Positions 38,843 through 48,471 of a stretch of DNA of 64,000 bases are shown here, one piece after another. The translations under genes were made by a program, and so were the position numbers. The notes under the pieces are model-generated. The model was not told where the DNA came from and searched no databases. It saw only the letters and a program-made list of their open reading frames with translations. Position 1 is the first letter of the stretch. Every line of letters starts with the position of its first letter. The stretch lies in contig JANQAD010000001.1 in NCBI GenBank assembly GCA_024707205.1, positions 682,001-746,000 on the forward strand, given 5' to 3'. The stretch comes from Demequina sp. (GTDB lineage: Bacteria > Actinomycetota > Actinomycetes > Actinomycetales > Demequinaceae).

Positions 38843-39394
38843 TCAGCTGTAGACGCGCGGGTTCAGCTCGGCCACGAAGGGCAGGGTCCGGTACTTCTCG
38901 GCGAAGTCGAGGCCGTAGCCCACGACGAACGCCGGCGGAATGTCGAAGCCCACGTACTTGACGGGGACATCGACCACGGCCGCCTCGGGCTTGCGCAGCA
39001 GCGCGGCCACCTCAACGGACGCGGCTCCACGCGAGCGCAAGTTCCCCAGCAGCCACGAGAGCGTCACGCCGGAGTCGATGATGTCCTCCACGATGAGCAC
39101 ATCGCGGCCCGTGATGTCCGTGTCCAGGTCCTTGAGGATGCGCACCACCCCGGACGACTTGGTCCCAGACCCGTAGGACGAGACGGCCATCCAGTCCATC
39201 TGCACGTGCGGCGGCATGCGCCGCGCGAGGTCCGCCATCACCATCACCGCGCCCTTGAGCACGCCTACGAGCAGCACATTGCGGCCCTCGTAGTCGGCGC
39301 GAATGGCGGCGGCCAGTTCGTCGAGGCGGTTGCGGATCTGGTTCTCGGACACCACGATCCGAGCAAAGTCATCCATGTCGAACTGGGCGTCCAC
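38843..39394 (-). CDS. hpt: Hypoxanthine phosphoribosyltransferase
   Basis: This purine salvage enzyme converts hypoxanthine or guanine and PRPP to IMP or GMP. From GTG at 39392-39394, preceded by GGAGG, the product has 183 residues. It shows LLVGVLKGAVMVMADLARRM, the PRPP motif VLIVEDIIDSGVTLSWLLGNL and VKYVGFDIPPAFVVGYGLDFAEKYRTLPFVAEL. An ATG six codons later is an alternative start. tilS lies 23 bases upstream, the usual actinobacterial pairing. Confidence 0.95.
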   Translation of the reverse strand: MDAQFDMDDFARIVVSENQIRNRLDELAAAIRADYEGRNVLLVGVLKGAVMVMADLARRMPPHVQMDWMAVSSYGSGTKSSGVVRILKDLDTDITGRDVLIVEDIIDSGVTLSWLLGNLRSRGAASVEVAALLRKPEAAVVDVPVKYVGFDIPPAFVVGYGLDFAEKYRTLPFVAELNPRVYS

Positions 39395-39417
39395 GCATCC
39401 TCCGGGATTGTGATGAG

Positions 39418-40464
39418 CTATGCGCCGTCGGACAGCGGGGCTGGCGCAATGACCAGCCTGCCATACTCGCGTCGGGCTTCGTAGCCACCGGGAAGCGAGA
39501 CGGGACCCTGGCCGCGGAACGACGTCACGAGCGTGTCCAGCGCGGCCACGTGATACGCGGTGAGCGGCCCTGTGCCCTTGTTCTCGGCGAGCATCTTGAG
39601 CATGCGCGAGCGGATCGCGTCGGGCAGCGCGGCGAGCATGTCGCACCGCCACTCGTCGCCGCGGACCGCGCTCTCGGACAGGATCAGCGCCGACCGCGCC
39701 TGCCGCTCCAGCTCGTCGGCATCGGACTGCAGCAGCGCGGCGGACCGCGCCAGCCCCGAGACCACTCCGGGCCCCAACACCTCAACCAGCGCCGGCATCA
39801 CCCGCACGCGCAGCGCGGATCGGCGCGGGCCGTCGATGATCTCGTTGGTCGGGTCCATCCACGGCTCCAGCCCCTGCACGCGGCACGCCATGACGGTGTC
39901 GGCCCGTCGCAGCGACAGGAACGGTCGAATGATGCGCCCGCGCCGCACCGGGATCCCGGACAGCGCCCGCGCCCCCGAGCCGCGCGCCAGCGCCATCAGC
40001 ACCGTCTCGGCTTGGTCGTCCATGGTGTGGCCGGTGAGGATCTGCGGGTTGATTCCGCCCTCCTCGGAGACCCGACGCTCGATCGCCGCGTATCGCGCGT
40101 TGCGCGCCGCCGCCTCCAGTCCGCCCTCGCGGCCCACCACGACGCGCTCGATGTGCACGTTCGCTATTCCCGCGCGTCGTGCCTGGTCAGCGGCGTGTTT
40201 GGCGATCTCCGCCGAGTCCTCCTGCAGCCCGTGGTCCACCACGATCGCCCCGGCGAAGAAGCCTTCCTTGCGCGCCACGAACCCGGTTGCCGCGACCAGC
40301 GCGAGCGAGTCCGGACCGCCGGAGCACGCCACCCACACGCGAGTTCCCAGCTCCAGTCCCTCGAGCATGGTGCGCACCGCGGTGCGCGTTGCGGCGACGG
40401 ACGGATGCGGCCCGCTCACCGGGGAGCCGCCAGCTTCTCCAGCGGAACGAGCATCAGCCGTCAC
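39418..40464 (-). CDS. tilS: tRNA(Ile)-lysidine synthase
   Basis: TilS modifies C34 of tRNA-Ile(CAU) to lysidine using ATP. The PP-loop VWVACSGGPDSLALVAA is followed by AIVVDHGLQEDSAE, ILTGHTMDDQAETVLMALARGSG and GRIIRPFLSLRRADT, with PRRSALRVRVMPAL. The GTG start at 40464 overlaps the dacB end; an upstream in-frame ATG at 40485 would give seven more residues. It lies in the dacB-tilS-hpt cluster. Confidence 0.93.
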   Translation of the reverse strand: MTADARSAGEAGGSPVSGPHPSVAATRTAVRTMLEGLELGTRVWVACSGGPDSLALVAATGFVARKEGFFAGAIVVDHGLQEDSAEIAKHAADQARRAGIANVHIERVVVGREGGLEAAARNARYAAIERRVSEEGGINPQILTGHTMDDQAETVLMALARGSGARALSGIPVRRGRIIRPFLSLRRADTVMACRVQGLEPWMDPTNEIIDGPRRSALRVRVMPALVEVLGPGVVSGLARSAALLQSDADELERQARSALILSESAVRGDEWRCDMLAALPDAIRSRMLKMLAENKGTGPLTAYHVAALDTLVTSFRGQGPVSLPGGYEARREYGRLVIAPAPLSDGA

Positions 40465-41881
40465 ACCCACATTGTGCCAACGCATTGACGAACTCGTCGA
40501 CGGCGGCCATCGGCTTGGCCTGTCCGTACCCCATTCCGTCGAGCAAAGTCGCGAAGGCGAGCTGCCGCCCGTCGGCCGTCACGACCACCCCCGTGAGCGC
40601 GGTGACCCCCGTCAAAGAGCCCGTCTTGGCGCGCAAGAAACCCGCGGCCGGCGCGTCCTCGAACCTTGCGGCCACCGTCCCCTCGAGCCCGCCGAGCGGC
40701 AGGTACGTGAGCAGCCCGGCCGCGTTCGGCGCGGTCCGCGCCGCCACCAACGCGCCCACAAGCGTCGCGGGCGCCACCCGGTTCTGGTCCGAGAATCCGG
40801 CGCCGTCGTGCAGCACCATCCCGGTGATGTCCACGCCCATCCTCGCGAGGGTCTTCGCGGTCACGGCCGCGGCGTTCTGGGGCGTCGCCTCGAGCCCCGC
40901 GTGCAGCGCGAGCACGCGCGCGGTCTGCTCGGCGACCGTGTTGTCGGAGTAGCGCAGGAACTCGCTCACCACCGCGCTCAGCGGCGCGCCGTGCACCCTC
41001 GCCACCTCTTCGGTGCCCGACGGCGCACTCGCCTTTCCCTCGATCGTCACCTTAAAGCCGCGTTTCTTGAGATCGGCCCCAAGCGCCTCGAGCGCGCGCA
41101 GCGCGGGCTCCTTGTCTCTCACCCCGTACGCCGAAGCGGGCACCCCGCTCTTCTTGCCGATGTTGATCGCGATGCCCTCCACGCGGCCCGCATACCCGGA
41201 ACTGAACGCGTACTGCGGCCATGCCGCCGGATACGAGGGGCCAGGGAAGTCGCTGGTATCCACCGCAATGGTCACGGGCCCCACGGGCACGGCGGCCTCG
41301 ATCTGGTCGCCCAGATCGGCGATGCCCGCCCACCCGTTCGCCTGCGGCTCGCCCTCGGCGTCCACCTTGGTGCCGCCGTGTCCGTGACCGGCGGTGAGCA
41401 TCAGGTCGCCGCCAGCCACGAGGGTCAGCACGGATCCGGATCGGACAACCGTGGTGTCGAACGTGAAGTCCGGCCCCAGCTCCTCGAGCGCGGCGACCGC
41501 CGTCAGCAGCTTGGTCGTGGAGGCGGGCACCTGGGTCTCGCTGCCGTCGAGAGACGCGACCACGTCGCCGGTCGTGTAATCGGCGACGTAGACATTCGTG
41601 GACGCCCCGGTGCGCTTATCGGCACGTAACGCGGCAGCGAGAGCCGCAACAGCGTCGGGCGACGGAACGGGAGCCGACGCGGAGAACGAGCCAACCGGGC
41701 CTGGCGAAGGCGAGGCCACCGCAAGAGGCGAGGCCGTGATCAGGGGCGGCTGGGGCGACGGGAGCGGCGAGGAGGTCAGGACGCCGGGAACGAGGTCGCG
41801 AGCGTCGGCCCACGCGTAGGCGCCCGCGCCGGCAACGAGCAGCGACGGCACGAGGACCGCAGCCACCACCTTGCCCCGCAC
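40454..41881 (-). CDS. dacB: D-alanyl-D-alanine carboxypeptidase/endopeptidase (PBP4, S13 family)
   Basis: This exported penicillin-binding protein trims peptidoglycan peptides. GTG at 41879-41881 is chosen because AAAGGAGG lies six bases upstream, giving 475 residues with an N-terminal membrane signal (VVAAVLVPSLLVAGAGAYAWA) and a Pro/Ser linker. The three active-site motifs are present: SxxK in VPASTTKLLTA, SxN in FLRYSDNTVAEQ and KTG in FLRAKTGSLTGVTAL. The large S13 insertion lies between the first two motifs. Confidence 0.94.
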   Translation of the reverse strand: MRGKVVAAVLVPSLLVAGAGAYAWADARDLVPGVLTSSPLPSPQPPLITASPLAVASPSPGPVGSFSASAPVPSPDAVAALAAALRADKRTGASTNVYVADYTTGDVVASLDGSETQVPASTTKLLTAVAALEELGPDFTFDTTVVRSGSVLTLVAGGDLMLTAGHGHGGTKVDAEGEPQANGWAGIADLGDQIEAAVPVGPVTIAVDTSDFPGPSYPAAWPQYAFSSGYAGRVEGIAINIGKKSGVPASAYGVRDKEPALRALEALGADLKKRGFKVTIEGKASAPSGTEEVARVHGAPLSAVVSEFLRYSDNTVAEQTARVLALHAGLEATPQNAAAVTAKTLARMGVDITGMVLHDGAGFSDQNRVAPATLVGALVAARTAPNAAGLLTYLPLGGLEGTVAARFEDAPAAGFLRAKTGSLTGVTALTGVVVTADGRQLAFATLLDGMGYGQAKPMAAVDEFVNALAQCGCDG

Positions 41882-41948
41882 GCGGTACCTCCTTTGATGC
41901 GCCACACTAGTACCCAGACCAAAGCCCTAAACACAAAAGGACTTGACC

Positions 41949-42473
41949 ATGGAATTCGACGTCACCATCGAGATCCCCAAGGGCAGCCGCAACAAGTATG
42001 AGGTGGACCACGAGACGGGTCGCATCCGCCTTGACCGGATGCTCTTCACCTCCACGCGCTACCCCGACGACTACGGCTTCATCGACGGCACGCTCGGCAT
42101 GGACGGCGACCCGCTGGACGCGCTCGTGCTGCTCGAGGAGCCCACGTTCCCCGGCTGCCAGATCCGCTGCCGCGCGCTCGGCATGTTCCGCATGCGCGAC
42201 GAGGCCGGCGGCGACGACAAGGTGCTGTGCGTCCCCGTTGGCGACCACCGCCAGACGTGGCGCCAGGAGCTCAACGACGTCAGCGACTTCCACCGGCTAG
42301 AGGTGCAGCACTTCTTCGAGGTCTACAAGGACCTCGAGCCCGGCAAGTCCGTTGAGGGCGCGCACTGGGTGTCCCGCGAGGAGGCGGAGGCGGAGATCAC
42401 CGCCTCGTTTGAGCGCGCCGCCGGCACGCCGTTCGCGCACATGAACCCGCTGGTCCCCCCGCCGGGGCACTGA
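41949..42473 (+). CDS. ppa: Inorganic pyrophosphatase
   Basis: This soluble family I pyrophosphatase hydrolyses PPi and drives biosynthesis. The 174-residue product begins [32 protein letters not shown] and has the metal site [19 protein letters not shown], with [13 protein letters not shown], and [10 protein letters not shown] near [29 protein letters not shown] at 41949 follows AAAAGGA; a TTG two codons upstream is less likely. Confidence 0.97.
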   Translation: MEFDVTIEIPKGSRNKYEVDHETGRIRLDRMLFTSTRYPDDYGFIDGTLGMDGDPLDALVLLEEPTFPGCQIRCRALGMFRMRDEAGGDDKVLCVPVGDHRQTWRQELNDVSDFHRLEVQHFFEVYKDLEPGKSVEGAHWVSREEAEAEITASFERAAGTPFAHMNPLVPPPGH

Positions 42474-42479
42474 TCCCGG

Positions 42480-43877
42480 TTACGGCCGCCCCGCCACCGG
42501 GATCAGGTCGTCGATGCGCCAGAACGCGTCATACGCGCGCACCTGGCTGAGGTTGCCCGGGCTCGTCGCCTCGGCCACCATGCCGCCGCCGATGTAGATC
42601 GTCACGTGGTAGATCTTGCTGGGGTCGCGGTTGTCGCCGTAGAAGATCAGATCGCCCTTGCGCAGCTGGCTGAACGGCACGTGCTTGAGCGAGTTGTACT
42701 GCATCTGCGACGAGCGCTGAATCGAGATGCCGGCCGCCTTCCACGCGGTCATCGTCAGCCCCGAGCAGTCGTACGACGACGGCCCCGTGCCACCCAACTT
42801 GTACGGCAGCCCCATGAGCGTGAGCGCCTTCGTCACGGCCTTCTCGCCTTGAGCGGCGGTTGACTTCCAGCCGCCCGACGCTGTTGGCGGCGGTGCCGGA
42901 TCTTCCGTCTTGGTGGGGGTCGGGTCTTCGGTCTTGGTTGGGGTCGGGTCTTCGGTCTTGGTCGGCGTTGGGTTCTCGGTCTTGGTCGGCGTGGAAGACC
43001 CGCCGGAGCTCGACCCGCCAGAACTTGAACCACCCTTGCCGCCGTTGCCCTTCTGGGCATCCTTCTCCGCCTGAGCCTGAGCGGCCTTCGCGGCCGCTTC
43101 CTTCTTCTTGTTGCGTTCCTCGGCGAGTCCCTGTTGGCGCGCGGTCTCGAGCGCCACCGTTGTCCCTTGCAGTTCTGCCAGGTGCTTCACGGCCTGGTCG
43201 CGCACGGCGTCGGCGTCCTTGACGGCCTGCGCGGCGGCATCCGCGGCCGCGGTGGCGTCGTCGTAGGCGTCTGCGGCGTCGAGTTTGGCCGCCTCGGCCT
43301 TGGCAGCGGCATCGTCCGCGGCCCTGCGCATCGTCTCCGCGACGAGCTTGGCGGCCTCCACGCGCTGCACCAGGGTGGCCATCTCGTCGGACGCGCGGCT
43401 CATCGCCTCGGACGTGGTGATGGCCTGCTCAAAGCCGTCGGCGTTGACCACGGCCTCCACTTGGCTCATGTCGCCGCCGTCGCGGTAGGCCGCCTGGGCC
43501 ACCACCGCAAGTTTGCTCTGCGCGTCGGCGAGCGCAGCGTCGGCCTCATCCGCGCGCTGGCGCGCGGTCGCGAGGTTGGTCTGCGCGTCCTCGAGGGCGC
43601 CCTGCGCCTGCGCGTACTTGTCTGCGGCGAGGAGCTGAGCGGCCTCGGCGTCGTGCTGCGCCTTCTCGAGCTTGGCCACCGCCGCGTCAAGATCGCCGAC
43701 CGTCGCCGCCTGCGATGTGGCCGCCTGGCGTGCAGCCTCGATCTCCGCCTGGCCGGGATAGTCGTCCGCGGTGGCGCCGCCGGCGGTCACCAGAGCGATC
43801 CCCGTGGCGGCAAGCGCACCAACGCACACCGCGGCGATGCGGGTGCTGACGGGTCGAAGGCTCAAGGTGATTCGCAT
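42480..43877 (-). CDS. Secreted NlpC/P60 peptidoglycan endopeptidase with coiled-coil region
   Basis: The product has 465 residues with a Sec signal (VCVGALAATGIALVTAGGATA), a long Ala-rich coiled coil (about residues 40-270), a Gly/Ser linker, PTPTKTED repeats and a C-terminal NlpC/P60 domain. The catalytic Cys lies in SSYDCSGLTMTAWKAAG and the His in KIYHVTIYIGGGMVAEAT. This is the RipA/PcsB-like layout of cell-separation hydrolases, where the coiled coil controls activity, often through FtsEX. Neither partner nor substrate can be read from the window. It converges on ppa with six bases between stops. Confidence 0.92.
   Translation of the reverse strand: MRITLSLRPVSTRIAAVCVGALAATGIALVTAGGATADDYPGQAEIEAARQAATSQAATVGDLDAAVAKLEKAQHDAEAAQLLAADKYAQAQGALEDAQTNLATARQRADEADAALADAQSKLAVVAQAAYRDGGDMSQVEAVVNADGFEQAITTSEAMSRASDEMATLVQRVEAAKLVAETMRRAADDAAAKAEAAKLDAADAYDDATAAADAAAQAVKDADAVRDQAVKHLAELQGTTVALETARQQGLAEERNKKKEAAAKAAQAQAEKDAQKGNGGKGGSSSGGSSSGGSSTPTKTENPTPTKTEDPTPTKTEDPTPTKTEDPAPPPTASGGWKSTAAQGEKAVTKALTLMGLPYKLGGTGPSSYDCSGLTMTAWKAAGISIQRSSQMQYNSLKHVPFSQLRKGDLIFYGDNRDPSKIYHVTIYIGGGMVAEATSPGNLSQVRAYDAFWRIDDLIPVAGRP
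42895..42990 (-). repeat. 24-base tandem repeats encoding PTPTKTED
   Basis: Four near-identical 24-base units encode the eight-residue repeat PTPTKTE(D/N) in the linker of the NlpC/P60 protein. Such repeats can vary in copy number by slippage and would change linker length. Confidence 0.75.
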
Positions 43878-43977
43878 AAAACTCCTGGTCAGGCGATGGT
43901 AAGTCCGCTTTGTCGCGGTTTACCAGGGCGTGTGGCGAATGCCACGCGGCCCTCATACGTACCTCGGCACCTTGGGG

Positions 43978-44103
43978 GGTGACCTTGAGCGCGCGGTGAC
44001 CTTGAGCGCGCGCCTCCACCAGGCGCCCACCACAACCGCCCCCAACCGCTCAGCGACTGTTTGGCGGCACTGTGCACGGTCAAAGGTCCTCTGAGCGGTT
44101 GGG
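43978..44103. repeat. Tandem 17-mer and 13-base inverted repeat in the intergenic region
   Basis: GGTGACCTTGAGCGCGC occurs twice in tandem without a gap (43978-43994 and 43995-44011). Just beyond, CCCAACCGCTCAG (44041-44053) and CTGAGCGGTTGGG (44091-44103) form a perfect inverted repeat 37 bases apart. The region separates the divergent NlpC/P60 and metX genes, so operator or leader-hairpin roles are possible. Confidence 0.65.
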
Positions 44104-44164
44104 ACGGTTGGGGGGCGGCGGGCGCCGGCATCGTCGCCGGCACGCCGTGCCCTAGGCTTCCCTC

Positions 44165-45360
44165 GTGGATGACGACGGCATCGAGACCGACGCTTGGGCC
44201 GCCGACGAGGGGCCCGGCGAGGGCGCGCCCATCCCCGCGAGCGCCGCATGGCGCGAGGGCGACAACCCCGGTCGGCGCCAGTTCTTCGCCCTGGGCGACC
44301 TCCCGCTCGAGGCCGATCCCCTCGGTGTGCTCCCCGGCACCACCATCGCCTTCGAGACCTGGGGCACCCTGAACAACGCCAAAGACAACGCGATCTACGT
44401 CGCGCACGCTCTCACGGGCGACAGCCACGTCTGGGGCCCCGCCGAGCCCGGCCACCACACTGGCGGCTGGTGGAACGCGATGGTCGGGCCGGGCAAGCCC
44501 ATCGATCCGGCAAGGCACTTCATCGTCAGCGCGAACGTGGTGGGCGGCTGCCAGGGCACCACCGGCCCCGCGAGCGCACACCCGGAGGACGGCCTGCCGT
44601 GGGGCAGCCGGTTCCCCTACGTCACGATGCGGGACATGGTCGCCGCGGAGCTGGCGCTCACGGACCACCTGGGCATCGACAACTGGCGCCTCATGGCCGG
44701 CCCGTCGATGGGCGGGATGCGCGCCATCGAGTGGGCGGTCAGCCACCCGGACCGCGTGGGCGCCATCGCGCCCGTCGGCTCCACCGCCGCGACCACCGCG
44801 GACCAGATCGCCTGGTCAACGTCACAGGTGGCAGCGATCACCGCGGATCCCAGGTTCCGCGGCGGCGACTACTACGACGCCGAGGACGGCGACGGCCCGC
44901 ACGTGGGAATGGGCATCGCGCGCATGATCGCGCACACCACCTACCGCAGCGAGTCCGAACTCGCGGAGCGCTTTGGCCGCAATTACCAGGGCAATGGCGA
45001 CCCGCTGGGCAAGGGCGGCCAGTTCGCGGTGCAGTCGTACCTCGCCCACCACGCGCGCAAGCTCGCCCGACGCTTTGACGCCAACACCTACATCCGCCTC
45101 GCGCAGGCGATCCAGTCGCATGACGTGGGCCGCGACCGCGGCGGCGTCGAGACCGCGCTGGCCCGGTTCACCAACCCGGCGCTCGTGGTCGCGGTGGACA
45201 GCGATCGCCTCTACCCGCTCAAGAATTCGCAGCGGCTGGACGCCGCGCTCAGCGGCTCGGACGGCGTCAAGGTGGTCCACTCCCCGTTGGGCATGACGGC
45301 TTCCTGGTGGAGTCGGGCCAGCTAAACGCGTTTATGGCGGACTTCGAAACGGCCCTCTAG
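44165..45360 (+). CDS. metX: Homoserine O-acetyltransferase, copy 1 (frameshift near 45291-45293)
   Basis: This alpha/beta-hydrolase-fold enzyme makes O-acetylhomoserine for methionine synthesis. It shows IAFETWGTLNNAKDNAIYVAHALTGDSHV, the nucleophile elbow LMAGPSMGGMRAIEWA and the acid in VAVDSDRLYPLKNSQRL. The catalytic His region reads SPLGHDGFLVESGQL only if one C is restored near 45291-45293. The repaired length is 398 residues with TAG at 45358-45360. A second copy lies at 50129-51265. The two share most motifs but differ in the N-terminus, and this copy has an insertion near RNYQGNGDPLGKGG. Confidence 0.9.
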
Positions 45361-45388
45361 CAGGCCCGACGCTATGCCCCGGCGGGCG

Positions 45389-47869
45389 CTACCGCGTCAC
45401 CTTCGCGGTGGCCGGGCTGGTGCGGTACACGGTGGCGTACCCCGCCTTTGTGCCCTTGACCCTCACGGTGATGCGCTTGCCCACGACGGCGGTCGTCGCC
45501 TTATACGTGGACTTCGTGGCGCCCGTGATGGCGACTCCGTTCGCGTACCACTGGTACGCGAACGACGTCCCGCTGGTCCACGTGCCGTGGTGAGCTGCCA
45601 GGGTGTGGCCAACGCGAGCCGTGCCGGTGATGTACGCGGCCGAGGCGATCGGAACGCCCACAGCAGCGGAGGTCACCGTCTTGGTGGCGTATCCCGTCTT
45701 GGTGCCCGTGACCTTCACCGTGAGCTTCTTGCCGGCGAGCTTGCTGGGCACCGTGAAGCTGCTGCTGGTGGCGCCGGAGATCGCCGTCCCGTTCGCGTAC
45801 CACCGGTACTTGAACGTGGTGCCCGCGGTCCACGTGCCGCGGCTCACGGTGAGCTTGTGCCCCACGGCCGAGGTTCCGGAGATCACGGGTATGGGCGCGG
45901 TGAGCGCCCCGGCCGCGATCGCCACGGCGGCGGACTTCAGGGTCACCGAGCCCCACCCATCGCCGGCGCCGGTCACGCGCACGGACAGCTTCTTGCCGAG
46001 CGCGGACACCGGCGGCGTGTACGTCGCGCCCGTCGCGCCGCTGACGGCCGCGCCGTTCAGCAGCCACTGGTACGTGAGCACGGTTCCCGAGGGCCATACG
46101 CCGGCCGCAGCGACCGCCGACCCCACGCGCACGGCCCCGCCGAGCGTCGGCGCCCCCGGAACCACTGCGGAAGTAGCGACGGCCTGCGAGGGTGAGGCGG
46201 CGTCGGTCCGTGCCTCGACGCGCACGGTGAGTTTGGTGCCCGCGTCAGCCGCGACGGGTGTGTACGTGTCGCTGGTCCGCCCCGCGAGCTCCACGCCGTT
46301 GCGGTACCAGCGGTACGTGACGGTGGCGCCCGCGGGCACCGAGGCGACCGCCGTCACCGGCTCGCCCAGCACCGGCGTGCCGAGCGTCACCGAGACCGGC
46401 GAGACGCGCGGCATCGAGCCGGTAGTGACGGTGATCGAGGCCACGTCCCCGCTGATGGAGTCGATGGAAATGTTCAGGTCGCCGGAGCTCGAGCGGAACC
46501 AATCGCCCTGGTCAAGGGCCATTTCGCCGAACGTGGCGCTCTCGAGGTGCGAGCGCACGGACTCGACGCGAGTGTTGGCGCCCGCCTGCAGCAGCAGCAC
46601 GCGCACGCCGGGCCCCTCCGGGATGATCCCGGTGGTGCAGGTGGGCGAGGGCTCCCACTCGGCCGTGCAGTTGCCCGTGTCGAGGAAGTACCCCAGCGGC
46701 TCTCCCGTGGCGTTGCGGTACTCCACGTAATACGTGCCCGACGCCACGGCCACCTTCACGCCCTTGCGCCCGCCCGACGCTCCTACCGCAGTGAGGTCGT
46801 AGGTCGCCTTTGCGCTTCCCGACTGGGCGGCGAGCGTGGTGGGTGTGGTCAGGCCAAGCTGGTCGAGGCGTGCGACGTCGAGCACGGGCACCCAGGACAG
46901 CGGTAGGCCGAAGCCCATCACGGACCACTCGTCGCCGTATTCGTAGGTGCCGCAGCCGGTGATCTGGGTGTACGCGGGGACGCTGGTGATGGTGCAGCCG
47001 TCAGTCGAGACCGCGTTCGCGTGGTTGAGGCTGAAGTTGTGGCCGAACTCGTGGGCGAGCAGCCCGTTGAGCAGCTGCGGTGCGTAGCTGTTCGCGTAGA
47101 CGTTCGCCTGTGTGAGGACCACGCCGCCGCTGCTGAGCGACTCGCCAACGGAGCCGAGCGCGGCCTTGCCCTCGTGGCTGCATTCGCCGATCAGCACCAG
47201 GTGCTGCCCGGAGTCGTCGAGGTAGGCGTTGATGTTGGTGCCGAGCTTGGCTGCGGCCTCCACCCACCAGTCCTCAGCGTCGGCGCCGCACTTGAGCTTC
47301 GAGGTGTACCGCACCGTGCTGCGCACCGTGAATCCGGGGAAGACGCCGCCGGTGTTGGCCACCCAGTAGGCGCTCGCGTCCGCGATCGCCTGCGTGATCG
47401 CGGCGGTCGACGGCTGCTGGTAGCCGTCGCCGTTGACGTTCACGGCGATATCCACGTAGTGCGTGGCGACCGCCGCGGCCGCCGCGACGTGGATCTCGGT
47501 CACGGATGCGGCTTCGAGGGGCGCGTCAATCGCGTCGAGGACGGTCTCCCCCTTCGCGGACTCGGCCGCGATGTCGCTCGTGATCCGCAGCTCCCGCGCG
47601 GTCTGGGCCGGGATGGTGAGTTCCGCTGAAACGGTGGCGCCGGCGTCGAACCCGGCCACAGCGTCGGGCTGGACCGGAATCATCGTGTTACCAGTGACGA
47701 TGAAGGTGTCGCCGTCCAGTTCGCCGTCCGCGAAGGTCGCGACTACGCCGGTCACGGTGAGTGTGGGCGCGTCGTCGGCGAGCGCGGGGGCCGCGAGTGC
47801 GGGAACCGTGAGGCACGAGGCGACGAGGGTGGCGAGCAGCGGGACCGCGAGCGAGCGCCTTACGCGCAT
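45389..47869 (-). CDS. Secreted zinc metallopeptidase with four C-terminal Ig-like repeats
   Basis: The product has 826 residues with a Sec signal (VPLLATLVASCLTVPALAAPALA). The zinc motif is HEFGHNFSLNHAN (HExxHxxGxxH-like), with Met-turn candidate WSVMGFG, giving a metzincin or M11-like fold over about residues 130-480. The C-terminus carries four repeats of about 85 residues with the pattern G(T/A)xxTYRWYxNGxxIxGATSxxYTxxxxxxGKKLTVRVT. These are typical cell-surface or substrate-binding modules. It is convergent with metX copy 1. The role is probably extracellular protein degradation; no substrate is evident. Confidence 0.85.
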   Translation of the reverse strand: MRVRRSLAVPLLATLVASCLTVPALAAPALADDAPTLTVTGVVATFADGELDGDTFIVTGNTMIPVQPDAVAGFDAGATVSAELTIPAQTARELRITSDIAAESAKGETVLDAIDAPLEAASVTEIHVAAAAAVATHYVDIAVNVNGDGYQQPSTAAITQAIADASAYWVANTGGVFPGFTVRSTVRYTSKLKCGADAEDWWVEAAAKLGTNINAYLDDSGQHLVLIGECSHEGKAALGSVGESLSSGGVVLTQANVYANSYAPQLLNGLLAHEFGHNFSLNHANAVSTDGCTITSVPAYTQITGCGTYEYGDEWSVMGFGLPLSWVPVLDVARLDQLGLTTPTTLAAQSGSAKATYDLTAVGASGGRKGVKVAVASGTYYVEYRNATGEPLGYFLDTGNCTAEWEPSPTCTTGIIPEGPGVRVLLLQAGANTRVESVRSHLESATFGEMALDQGDWFRSSSGDLNISIDSISGDVASITVTTGSMPRVSPVSVTLGTPVLGEPVTAVASVPAGATVTYRWYRNGVELAGRTSDTYTPVAADAGTKLTVRVEARTDAASPSQAVATSAVVPGAPTLGGAVRVGSAVAAAGVWPSGTVLTYQWLLNGAAVSGATGATYTPPVSALGKKLSVRVTGAGDGWGSVTLKSAAVAIAAGALTAPIPVISGTSAVGHKLTVSRGTWTAGTTFKYRWYANGTAISGATSSSFTVPSKLAGKKLTVKVTGTKTGYATKTVTSAAVGVPIASAAYITGTARVGHTLAAHHGTWTSGTSFAYQWYANGVAITGATKSTYKATTAVVGKRITVRVKGTKAGYATVYRTSPATAKVTR

Positions 47870-47961
47870 GGGTCCCCCTCAGTCAGTGGCCGGTCGCACG
47901 CACACTAACAGGAGGGGGTGACGCCAGCGCAAGCGAATGTGAGGGAGTCGGCAGGCGCGGC

Positions 47962-48471
47962 CTACTCCGAAGCCTCCGGAACGACCACCGACGAAAGCGG
48001 CGGATCATTGATGATGGACTCCGCCTGGTACGTGTTCCCGTCGGTTCCCGTCGCCGGCTCGGCGACAATCGTGTAGGAGAGGTCGTAGCTTCCGGGATCC
48101 ACCGGATCAGCAATTGCCGTCAGGGAAGCGCCCCCGATCGTTAGCGCTCCCGAAGTCGTGGCGACATACTGCTTGCCTGCATTGGGCTCGTCCGTCTTGG
48201 TGGCAGTAAGCGTGAGGGTGGCTGTCACAGCCGTCACCCCGGCGTCAGCCCATTCCTGGTTGTAACCGAGGTATGCCGAGATCTCGGCCCCAAGGCTTTG
48301 TTGGGAACCCCAACTCGCGCCCTGCTCCACGCTGCTGACCACGATCACGCTGCCCGCAACGGTCGACGCGGCCGCCCTGGGCACGCTCACGGCAAGCACG
48401 ATCGCGGGCGTGGTCCAGGCCACCCCGGCCAACACTCTCCTGCGCGAAATCTCACCGGGCTGCGACGCCAT
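47962..48471 (-). CDS. Small Tat-secreted protein, paralogue 1
   Basis: The product has 169 residues with a twin-arginine signal (SRRRVLAGVAWTTPAIVLAVSVPRAAAS). The mature part of about 130 residues is Thr/Ala/Ser/Val-rich and predicted beta, with no Cys and no known domain. The signal is nearly identical to those of six other genes in this window, while the mature parts differ. ATG at 48469-48471. Confidence 0.8.
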   Translation of the reverse strand: MASQPGEISRRRVLAGVAWTTPAIVLAVSVPRAAASTVAGSVIVVSSVEQGASWGSQQSLGAEISAYLGYNQEWADAGVTAVTATLTLTATKTDEPNAGKQYVATTSGALTIGGASLTAIADPVDPGSYDLSYTIVAEPATGTDGNTYQAESIINDPPLSSVVVPEASE

